Assembly: GCA_044359885.1 (NCBI GenBank)
Contig: JBIKLI010000006.1
Coordinates: forward strand, 1 to 35,447
DNA from: CAIOSQ01 sp044359885
GTDB taxonomy: Bacteria > Pseudomonadota > Alphaproteobacteria > CACIAM-22H2
DNA length: 35,447 nucleotides
Reading direction: 5' to 3'
The position numbers and the translations under genes were made by a program. The notes below the pieces were generated by a model. That model was not told where the DNA came from. It did not search any database and saw only the letters and a program-made list of their open reading frames with translations. Every line of letters begins with the position of its first letter. Position 1 is the stretch's first letter. This document shows, piece after piece, positions 1-6,465 of the stretch.

Positions 1-2
1 TG

Positions 3-944
3 TCCGTCGCCTTTTCCCGGGGAGGTACGCTGATATACCGCAGAGCCTTTGGCCACACCGGTGCCGATCGACGAACGCTACTCACGCCCGACCACGTCTT
101 CAGAATAGCAAGCGTATCGAAACCGATTACATCGGCCTGCATCTTCGCCTTGATGGCAAAAGGACTTTTGAGATTGGAGGATCCGGTTTTTGGGCCGAAG
201 GGGATTCTCGGCCGCCGATACACGGTCGACCCGAGTCTTCTCGGCATCAATGTCCTGCATCTGTTGCAACATAGTGCCGGGGTGTGGTCGAACGAACGGG
301 ACGACCCCATGTTCATGTCTTCCGAAATTTCACAGGCTGGACTGATACTTTCCACGCTAGCCCGGACAAGGCTTGTCATCCCCCCGGGCAGGCACTTCGC
401 ATACTCCAATTTCGGATACTGCCTTCTCGGGCGCGTGATCGAAACCATCACTGGCGGGCGTTCCTACCAGGATGTCGTCAAGCATTTCATACTCGACCCA
501 TGCCTGATCAATTCCATGCGCATCGGGAAGGGCGCGCCGGGCGGCAGGCTCGCTAACGAAGTCGAATATCTTTGCCAGATGGGCGGTAATCCTTACGCGA
601 TCAATGTGGAGCGTATGGACGCACACGGCGGATGGGTGGGAACGCCCACCGACCTCGTGAGGTTCGCGCTCAGGGTCGACGGCTTTTCGAGCCCGCCCGA
701 CATCCTGCCGCCGCATGCGATAAAGACGATGACGACGCCAAGCCTTGCAAATCGAGGGTATGCCTGCGGCTGGGCCGTCAACGAAGCGTCGAACTGGTGG
801 CATGACGGTGGCCTGCCCGGGGTAGCAACGATCCTGGTCCGAACGGGAACCGGCTTCACATGGGCAGGATTTACGAACACCCGGACACCATCGATCGGGA
901 ATGCGCTTGACCAATTGATGTGGAAAATGATGGCCGCCCTTTAG
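3..944 (+). CDS. Serine hydrolase, class C beta-lactamase/esterase family (5' end outside window)
   Basis: The frame is open from the left edge, so the gene begins outside the window; the TTG at 150 that could be taken as a start is internal. Reading upstream of it recovers FRIASVSKPITS, the SxxK box of the class C beta-lactamase/EstB/DD-peptidase fold, with the presumed nucleophile Ser at 111-113 and Lys at 120-122. The Tyr box YSN is at 402-410, and HDG at 801-809 stands where KTG or HxG closes the site. The 313 residues seen are nearly a whole domain, so little is missing. The family hydrolyses amides or esters; the substrate cannot be told. Third codon positions are visibly less GC-rich than in the genes to the right, which hints at different ancestry. 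Confidence 0.85.
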   Translation, partial: SVAFSRGGTLIYRRAFGHTGADRRTLLTPDHVFRIASVSKPITSACIFALMAKGLLRLEDPVFGPKGILGRRYTVDPSLLGINVLHLLQHSAGVWSNERDDPMFMSSEISQAGLILSTLARTRLVIPPGRHFAYSNFGYCLLGRVIETITGGRSYQDVVKHFILDPCLINSMRIGKGAPGGRLANEVEYLCQMGGNPYAINVERMDAHGGWVGTPTDLVRFALRVDGFSSPPDILPPHAIKTMTTPSLANRGYACGWAVNEASNWWHDGGLPGVATILVRTGTGFTWAGFTNTRTPSIGNALDQLMWKMMAAL

Positions 945-1268
945 GTCAGCCAGCGTCGCGTCGGCAACAGCCCACAATACGGGCGTGGATGGCTGGATCG
1001 ACGGGGCTCTGGCTTCCGCGGGTCGTGTCTCGGGCGCCGCGGAGGGGTTTGCGAAGCAGTCGTGGCACTTGGGGGGCAGCGGCGCAAGATCGGCGGCGCG
1101 AAATGAGCGGGCGCGATGTCGGTTCGCCGGTCGCAGCGCCGGCCGGCGGTGCGAGATGTCTAGGGAATCCAATCGACAAGGGCGCTGGCACGAGGGTTGC
1201 GTCGCCGTCCGTGACGGCCCCCGACCGCCGACAGGATTCCGGCCGCCAACTCGCATCGGAGGAAAGCG
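945..1268. other. 324-bp gap with no convincing gene
   Basis: Open frames here are arginine- and proline-rich on both strands and resemble no family I know. The only functional signal I can support is a strong Shine-Dalgarno (GGAGGAAA, about 1258-1265) just before the PEP-CTERM gene start at 1269. The promoter of that gene probably lies here, but I see no clear -35/-10 pair. Confidence 0.5.
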
Positions 1269-2570
1269 ATGGACACGAAAAATGCGACGGCTTGCATGGC
1301 GGCGCTGACCTGCGCGCTGCTGTCGGCCGGCACGGCCCTGGGATCGACAGAGGCCCAGAAGGACGCGGCGATCTCGAGCGGACTGGCGTGGCTGGCCGGT
1401 ACGCAGGCGGCCAATGGCAGCTGGTGCGGATCGGGCTATTGCGCCGCGGACACCGCGGCGGCGCTGCTGGCCTTCACGGAGCAGAGATACAAGCCGGGCG
1501 GATGGGGGGCCGCCGACTACTCCGCCAACGTGACCAATGCGCTCAACTTCATCCTGCGGGACGCGTCGACCATCGCGATCCCGAACAATCGCGGCGATGG
1601 CAACAACCCGAACATCAGCGGCAGCGGCATCGGCTACATCTGGGGTGGCGGCGAAGCGACCTATGTCACGGGACTGGTGCTGCCCGCCCTGGCGCGGGTG
1701 ACCGCCGGCGTCAACGGCCTGTCGCCCACGACCGTGATCAGCGGCACAGGCAACGCGAGCGTCGACGGCCGGACCTATGGTCAGGTCATCCAGGACACGG
1801 TGGCCACGTTCGCCAATGGGCAGACCCGTGCCGACAACGCCGCCTGGCCGGGCGCGCGCGGCGGCTGGCGCTACTACCCCGGCGACGGTCAGTCCGACGG
1901 CTCCACCGCGCAGTGGCCGGCGATCGGCATGCTGTTCGCGCAGGCCGTTCCTGGCGTGACGGTGCCCGCTTTCGTGAAGAACGAACTGAGATCGTGGATG
2001 GACTACATCCAGAACCCGAATGGCGGCGTGGGCTATGACTCGCCGACAAGCCTGGTGAACGAGTCGAAGACCGGCGGGCTGCTGGTGCAGACCGCCTTCA
2101 CCGGCTATGCGGGATCGGTCTCGGGTCCTGGCGACGACAGCGACAGGGCCGGCGCGATCGCGTTCCTGAACGCGCGCTGGACGAACGCCGCCAACAGCAC
2201 ATGGGACGGGAATTTCGGGCATCCCTACGCCATGTGGTCGATCTACAAGGGGCTGGAATCGACGATCGGCCTGTCGGGTGCGGAGATCTCGAACTTCCTC
2301 TATGCGCCGGCGGCGCGCATCAAGGACGATCCGGCGGATGTCTGGAACTGGTGGGAAGACTACAGCCAGTACCTCGTCGAGACCCAGAATGCCGACGGCA
2401 GCTGGGATGGATATTCGTACTGGACCGGCGCGATGGCCGCGTCCTGGAACATCAACATCCTGAACGCGACCGAGATCCCCGACGGCAGCGACGTGCCCGA
2501 GCCGGGCACGCTCGCGCTGCTGGCGGCGGGCCTCGCCGGCCTGGGCAGCCTGCGCCGGCGCCCTGCCTGA
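1269..2570 (+). CDS. PEP-CTERM protein with terpene-cyclase/prenyltransferase-like repeats
   Basis: This 433-residue exported protein starts at an ATG with a strong GGAGGAAA ribosome site. The N-terminus is a signal peptide (about residues 1-25). The C-terminus is a textbook PEP-CTERM sorting signal: VPEPG, a hydrophobic helix and terminal RRRPA (about 408-433). Such tails are recognised by exosortase, usually in strains making exopolysaccharide. The body carries QW-type motifs at both ends, Q46-x5-W52 and Q373-x5-W379, each reading Q-x2-N/D-G-S-W. These are typical of the alpha/alpha-toroid fold of squalene cyclases and prenyltransferase beta subunits. I do not see the DxDD or DCTAE acid motifs of active cyclases, so an enzymatic role is doubtful and a surface binding or structural role is as likely. 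No exosortase gene lies in the window. Confidence 0.85.
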   Translation: MDTKNATACMAALTCALLSAGTALGSTEAQKDAAISSGLAWLAGTQAANGSWCGSGYCAADTAAALLAFTEQRYKPGGWGAADYSANVTNALNFILRDASTIAIPNNRGDGNNPNISGSGIGYIWGGGEATYVTGLVLPALARVTAGVNGLSPTTVISGTGNASVDGRTYGQVIQDTVATFANGQTRADNAAWPGARGGWRYYPGDGQSDGSTAQWPAIGMLFAQAVPGVTVPAFVKNELRSWMDYIQNPNGGVGYDSPTSLVNESKTGGLLVQTAFTGYAGSVSGPGDDSDRAGAIAFLNARWTNAANSTWDGNFGHPYAMWSIYKGLESTIGLSGAEISNFLYAPAARIKDDPADVWNWWEDYSQYLVETQNADGSWDGYSYWTGAMAASWNINILNATEIPDGSDVPEPGTLALLAAGLAGLGSLRRRPA

Positions 2571-2590
2571 GGACACACATGGACAGGAAG

Positions 2591-2618
2591 TCTCTCCAGG
2601 GCAGAAGCCCTGGAGAGA
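2591..2618 (+). terminator. 12-bp perfect hairpin after the PEP-CTERM gene
   Basis: Arms 2591-2602 and 2607-2618 pair perfectly (TCTCTCCAGGGC with its complement) around an AGAA loop and are followed by TTTCTGCT. It lies 20 bases past the stop at 2570, so it probably ends that transcript. The same sequence theme recurs at about 19692-19718 next to another copy of the dispersed repeat. Confidence 0.65.
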
Positions 2619-2643
2619 TTTCTGCTGGCCGCCCCCGCGCCCC

Positions 2644-2670
2644 GGGGGTTTCGGCGCTGGAGAGGGATTT
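2644..2670 (+). repeat. Dispersed intergenic repeat, copy A (partial)
   Basis: The core GGGTTTC-GGCGC-TGGAGAGGG is shared with copies at 19730-19773, 25943-25986 and, inverted, 27404-27430. This copy diverges 5' of the core but is preceded by the hairpin at 2591-2618, as copy B is preceded by a related imperfect hairpin. Its TGGAGA supplies the -35 of the candidate promoter for the aldolase gene. Confidence 0.55.
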
Positions 2671-2686
2671 GCTTCTTGCGCATAAT
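2658..2686 (+). promoter_or_regulatory. Candidate promoter of the hydratase-aldolase gene
   Basis: TGGAGA (2658-2663) and CATAAT (2681-2686) are 17 bp apart, giving a leader of about 25 nt to the ATG at 2718. The -35 lies inside dispersed repeat copy A. The call is by eye. Confidence 0.4.
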
Positions 2687-2717
2687 CGCGATCCCCAGTC
2701 CCGGAGATCCGTCGATC

Positions 2718-3692
2718 ATGGCCAAGCCCCCCACCGTCGCCGCGCGCGATCTTGTCGGCATTCTCGGGATGGTGCCCACGCCCTCCGTTTCCGGCGCCGA
2801 CCACTGGTCCTGCGAGAATTCGGTCGATCTCGATCAGACGGCGCGCATGACGCGGATGGTGCTGGAGGGCGGCGTTCGCATCCTGCTCACCAACGGCAGC
2901 CTGGGCGAGGGCGCGACGCTGCTCGAGCATGAGTTGTGCGACTTCACGCGCTGCATCGCCGACGTGCTGGATGGCAGCGGCCTCGTCTTCGCCGGCGTCA
3001 CGACGCTCAATACCCGCGAGACCATCCGCCGGGCGCGCGCGGTTCTCGCGGCCGGTGCCGACGGCCTGTTCCTCGGCCGGCCGATGTGGATGTCGCTCGA
3101 TGCGACGGCGATCGTGCGCTACTACGCCGACATCGCCGAGGCGCTGCCCGGCGTGCCGCTGGTGGTCTACGACAACCAGTTCGCGTTCAAGGCGAAGATC
3201 GACACGCCGACCTACGCGGCGCTCAGCCGGATCCCGACGGTGATCGGCGCCAAGCATATCGGCGGCCCGTCGATCGCCGACGATCTGCGCGCCGTCGAGG
3301 GGCGGATGCGCATCCTGCCGATCGACACCCAGTGGGGCGCGCTGGCCCGCGCGTTCCCCGAGGACGCGGTCGCGTGCTGGTCCGGCAACGCCGCCGACGG
3401 CCCGGAACCGCTCGCGGCGCTGGCGCGGGCGGTGGCGGCGCGCGACTGGTCCCGCGCCGAGGCGATCTCCGCGCGCATGGCCTGGGCGCAGGCACCGATG
3501 TTCCCGGGCGGCAAGCTGGAGAACTTCGTCGACTACAACATCCCGATCGCGCATGCGCGCCTCGCGGGTTCCGGCCTCGTCCGGTCGGGACCGCCCCGCC
3601 CGCCCTATATCTTCGCGCCCGAAGGCCATCTCGAAGGGGGGCGCGAGACCGGCCGGCGCTGGGAAAGCCTGCGCCGCGAATTCGGCGCCTGA
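2718..3692 (+). CDS. Hydratase-aldolase of the DapA superfamily (NahE/PhdJ-like)
   Basis: This 324-residue TIM-barrel class I aldolase has the Schiff-base Lys in IGAKHIGG (Lys179) and the YDN tyrosine at 151. Beyond the fold it follows trans-o-hydroxybenzylidenepyruvate hydratase-aldolases (NahE, PhdJ) as I remember them: PTPS near the N-terminus, VDLDQTAR, TTLNTRE, GRPMWMSLD and the C-terminal GPPRPPY. Those enzymes split aryl-ylidene pyruvates into an aldehyde and pyruvate during polycyclic arene degradation. No other arene-pathway gene is adjacent, so the true substrate is open. I chose ATG 2718, with GGAG at 2703-2706, over the TTG at 2676 because the latter lies inside the promoter and adds residues unlike the family. 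The gene converges on the permease gene 22 bp away. Confidence 0.8.
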   Translation: MAKPPTVAARDLVGILGMVPTPSVSGADHWSCENSVDLDQTARMTRMVLEGGVRILLTNGSLGEGATLLEHELCDFTRCIADVLDGSGLVFAGVTTLNTRETIRRARAVLAAGADGLFLGRPMWMSLDATAIVRYYADIAEALPGVPLVVYDNQFAFKAKIDTPTYAALSRIPTVIGAKHIGGPSIADDLRAVEGRMRILPIDTQWGALARAFPEDAVACWSGNAADGPEPLAALARAVAARDWSRAEAISARMAWAQAPMFPGGKLENFVDYNIPIAHARLAGSGLVRSGPPRPPYIFAPEGHLEGGRETGRRWESLRREFGA

Positions 3693-3703
3693 CGCGGCGC
3701 CGA
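3682..3703. terminator. Hairpin between convergent genes
   Basis: TCGGCGCC (3682-3689) pairs with GGCGCCGA (3696-3703) around a 6-nt loop that contains the aldolase stop codon. The 8-bp GC stem sits between two convergent genes and could end both transcripts. There is no T-run, so the call is tentative. Confidence 0.35.
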
Positions 3704-3714
3704 TCGCGGGTCCC

Positions 3715-5046
3715 TCACCGCAGCATCCACGCGACGCAGAGCGTGGCGGCCAGCAACTGCGCCAGGGTCAGCGGCAGGCCGATACGCAGGAAGCGCAGGA
3801 AGCCGAGCTTGTGGCCGGCCTTTGCCGCGATCCCGGCGGCGACCACGTTGCCGGCCGCGCCGATGACGGTGGCATTGCCGCCCAGCGTCGCGCCGAACAT
3901 CATGCCGACGAAGACCGGGATCAGATGCGGCGGCCAGTCCGTGAAGCCGGTGCCGGTCGCCTCCTCGGGCACGACCTCGATGCCGACCAGGTAACCCTTC
4001 ACGATCAGCAGCAGTCCGATCACGACCGGCACGTTGGGCAGCGCCATCGACAACGACCCGACGACCCAGATCATCGCGATCGCGGCCAGGGCGGTGCGCG
4101 TGCCGAAGACCTCCGCCATCAGCGTCGATCCGCCATGCAGCCAGCCGGTGTGGATCAGCGCCTGGACCATCATGAACATCGTGGCGATGAAGATCAGCGT
4201 GCGCCAGTCGACGTCGACCAGCACGGCGGCCGGCTGTTCCACCCGCAGGCCATAGACCGCGAGCAGCCCCAGCGAGGCGCAGATGAAGGCCGCTTCGGGC
4301 GGGCTGATGCCCTGAGCCTCGCCCCAGACGAACAGGAAGACCTGCAGCGCGAAGACCGCGAGCGCCGCGCCGATGTAGACCGGTCGCTGCAGGGGCGGCG
4401 GGCGGTCGTCGCCCGCCATCGCGCCGCGCGCGGCCCAGCTGCCGCGCAGCACCACGAGGCTCGCCAGGAACAACGCGCCGGTGGCGACGAAGGCGAAGGG
4501 CGCGACCGTGTGCAGATAGGTCTCGAAGCTCATGCCGATGCCCGAGCCGACGATGAAGGTCGCCGGATCGCCGACCAGCGTGAACAGCCCGGCCGAATTC
4601 GCGATCGCCACCAGAAAGACGAGCGGCGGCACCGGATCGAGCCCCATGCGCGCGCAGGCGCGCAGCAGGATGGGCGCGAAGAGCAGGATCACCGTCGCGT
4701 TGGGCAGGAAGGCGCAGGTGGGGATGGCGGCAAGCGCGAAGGCGATCAGCAGGCGCGCGCCGCTGCCCCTTGCGAAGCGCACCAGGATGTAGCCCAGCCG
4801 GTCGAAAAGGCCGGTCGGCGTGAGGATGCGCACCAGCACCATGCCGCCGAAGAGCAGGCAGAGCGTCGGCCCGGCGGCGCTGGCGCCGGAAACCAGATCG
4901 GCCGGGTCGAGGACGCCGGCCGCCAGCACCGCCGCGACGGCGAGCATTCCGCCGACGGCCAGATCGATCAGGTCCAGCACCAGCGCCGCGAGCAACGCCA
5001 GGAACACCGCCAGCGCGAAGGCGGCGTGGAATTCGACCGGAACCAT
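3715..5046 (-). CDS. ArsB/NhaD-superfamily (SLC13/CitMHS-like) permease
   Basis: This 443-residue inner-membrane protein has about ten to twelve hydrophobic segments. Its sequence follows the ion-transporter superfamily that includes ArsB, NhaD, the P protein and DASS carriers: an N-terminal half with FLPNATVILLFAPI, the conserved ANSAGLFTLVGDPATF stretch, and a second half ending with GATLGGNATVIGAAGN. The repeated GGNAT/LPNAT and GDPATF elements correspond to the paired re-entrant loops. Members move arsenite, sodium/proton or dicarboxylates. Nothing here fixes the substrate, and there is no arsR or arsC nearby. The ATG at 5046 is preceded by a GGGGG ribosome site. A candidate promoter with an extended -10 lies at 5110-5118. 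Confidence 0.8.
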   Translation of the reverse strand: MVPVEFHAAFALAVFLALLAALVLDLIDLAVGGMLAVAAVLAAGVLDPADLVSGASAAGPTLCLLFGGMVLVRILTPTGLFDRLGYILVRFARGSGARLLIAFALAAIPTCAFLPNATVILLFAPILLRACARMGLDPVPPLVFLVAIANSAGLFTLVGDPATFIVGSGIGMSFETYLHTVAPFAFVATGALFLASLVVLRGSWAARGAMAGDDRPPPLQRPVYIGAALAVFALQVFLFVWGEAQGISPPEAAFICASLGLLAVYGLRVEQPAAVLVDVDWRTLIFIATMFMMVQALIHTGWLHGGSTLMAEVFGTRTALAAIAMIWVVGSLSMALPNVPVVIGLLLIVKGYLVGIEVVPEEATGTGFTDWPPHLIPVFVGMMFGATLGGNATVIGAAGNVVAAGIAAKAGHKLGFLRFLRIGLPLTLAQLLAATLCVAWMLR

Positions 5047-5109
5047 GGCATGCCCCCTACCCGGCGCAGCGTGACGAGGAAGCGCCGCCGCCGCGACCGG
5101 CCGGAACTC

Positions 5110-5118
5110 AGTCTAGCA
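5110..5118 (-). promoter_or_regulatory. Candidate extended -10 upstream of the permease gene
   Basis: On the minus strand this reads TGCTAGACT, an extended -10 (TGn plus TAGACT, the latter at plus coordinates 5110-5115). The upstream -35 is weak (TTCCAG at 18 bp). The leader to the ATG at 5046 would be about 57 nt, which suggests the permease is transcribed separately from the amidase gene 5' of it. Confidence 0.35.
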
Positions 5119-5165
5119 GGGGATCGGGGCTTCCTGGAATCCGGCGCCGCGGATCCCGGCGGACC

Positions 5166-6275
5166 TCAATCGCGTAGCCGCAGCTCGCGAACGTTGCGCG
5201 CGCGGGCCAGGTCGTCCTCGATGGTCTGCGTCCGCACCCGGCCGAAATCGATCTTCTTGAGGTCGACCGCGCGCACCTGGCGGTTCTGCATGGTGTGGAA
5301 GTAGTAGACGCGGTTGGCGAGGTCGGACGCCGAGGTGATCTGGGTCGCGCCCTCGATGTCCTTGGCGATCTGGCCGGCCGGCGCGATCGCCCCCAGCGGA
5401 ATGTTGAAGCTGTCGAGGATCCGGAACGCCTCGAACACCGCGTCCTCGGCGCCGGCCAGCGGGCGGACCGAGGCCGTCAGCGCCGCCGCGCGCACGAAGC
5501 GCGAGGGCGGCGAGAAATCGCCCGGCAGGCCGACCATGCCGGAGCCGGCGCCGAACGGCCGCAGCGTCACGTCGCCGATGGCCACGCCCGCGCGCGGCGC
5601 CGGGCTGAGACCGATGAAGTTGCGCAGGTTGAGAAGATGCCAGTCATAGGTCGGCGAGTTGGTGATCACCCCGAGGAACGCGTCATAGACCTTGACCGTT
5701 CCGCCTTCGACGACCTCGATGACGATGCTGCGGCCGGACGGATCGGCGACCTTCCAGTGGAAAGGCAGCGCCGCGCCGCCGAAGCGCGGATCGTCGACAT
5801 TGACCACCCGCACGTCGCCGAGCCGCGCGCGGACTTCGTCGACGGTCGAGAACGACGACAGCATCCACTGCATGAAGTCCCCGACGCTGAGCGCGCGTGC
5901 GGCCTCGGCCGGCAGATGGGGCGCGTACTCGGCGAAGCCCGGCAGATAGTACATGCCGACATAGAGCCCCGCCTCGTTCATCCCATCGGGTCCGAAGGGC
6001 TGACCATAGGCGGTCATGGTCACGAAGCCGTACCGCCCTTCCCAGCGCATGCCGGCGGTCCCGTCGGGCGTGGTGCCGACAAAGGCGTGGCGGCGCGGCA
6101 CCACCATCAGACGGTCATGCGCGGCGTCGCTGAGCGCCCATTCGACCGTCCGTGCGACCACGACGCTGCCGTCGGCGGCGCGGAGCGAGATCCCCGTACA
6201 GGCGAGCACCGGCGCCGGCAGCGACAGTCCGAGCGCGAGCAGCGCCCCGAGCATGCGGCGAAGGAACGATTTCAT
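5166..6275 (-). CDS. Exported linear-amide C-N hydrolase (penicillin V acylase/choloylglycine hydrolase family)
   Basis: This 369-residue Ntn hydrolase has a signal peptide ending ...PAPVLA, so cleavage would expose Cys26 (CTGISL) as the N-terminal nucleophile. Arg42 (ARTVEW), the GMNEAGL motif (99-104, Asn100) and Asn206 in TNSPTYDW are the family's active-site and oxyanion residues. Gram-negative relatives sit in the periplasm and cleave penicillin V, long-chain acyl-homoserine lactones or related amides. Which of these applies here cannot be read from sequence, and a quorum-quenching role is possible but inferred. The ATG at 6275 has a GGAG ribosome site. The gene is divergent from the transglutaminase gene across a 190-bp region holding two dyads. 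Confidence 0.85.
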   Translation of the reverse strand: MKSFLRRMLGALLALGLSLPAPVLACTGISLRAADGSVVVARTVEWALSDAAHDRLMVVPRRHAFVGTTPDGTAGMRWEGRYGFVTMTAYGQPFGPDGMNEAGLYVGMYYLPGFAEYAPHLPAEAARALSVGDFMQWMLSSFSTVDEVRARLGDVRVVNVDDPRFGGAALPFHWKVADPSGRSIVIEVVEGGTVKVYDAFLGVITNSPTYDWHLLNLRNFIGLSPAPRAGVAIGDVTLRPFGAGSGMVGLPGDFSPPSRFVRAAALTASVRPLAGAEDAVFEAFRILDSFNIPLGAIAPAGQIAKDIEGATQITSASDLANRVYYFHTMQNRQVRAVDLKKIDFGRVRTQTIEDDLARARNVRELRLRD

Positions 6276-6328
6276 GTCGAGGATCTCCGTGAGCGGCCCG
6301 GGCCCTCATCATTCCGGATCCCGCGGCT

Positions 6329-6345
6329 GGCGCGCAAGTCGCGCC
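6329..6345. promoter_or_regulatory. Dyad 1 in the amidase/transglutaminase divergent region
   Basis: GGCGCG-CAAGT-CGCGCC has perfect 6-bp inverted arms and a 5-nt spacer. An almost identical copy starts exactly 60 bp downstream. It could be an operator for one or both divergent genes. Confidence 0.4.
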
Positions 6346-6388
6346 GAAAGCGGGGCGTAGCACGGATAGACCGGCTCCGGGGGTCATT

Positions 6389-6405
6389 GGCGCGCTTGTC
6401 GCGCC
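6389..6405. promoter_or_regulatory. Dyad 2 in the amidase/transglutaminase divergent region
   Basis: GGCGCG-CTTGT-CGCGCC has the same arms as the site at 6329-6345; only two spacer bases differ. The extended match (TGGCGCGC-GTCGCGCCG) suggests duplication or a shared binding protein. Confidence 0.4.
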
Positions 6406-6465
6406 GGGCCGGTTCTGGTTCCCTTGGCCTCCATGACGGCGTTCCCAGCTGCGAGAGGTCGCCCC

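Noticed and set aside
150..152. TTG as the start of the serine hydrolase
   Set aside because: The in-frame sequence upstream contains the family's SxxK box, so this codon is internal.
357..3629. A 1090-codon open frame on the minus strand
   Set aside because: It is arginine-rich throughout and lies opposite the serine hydrolase, PEP-CTERM and aldolase genes, which have clear families. It is an artefact of high GC.
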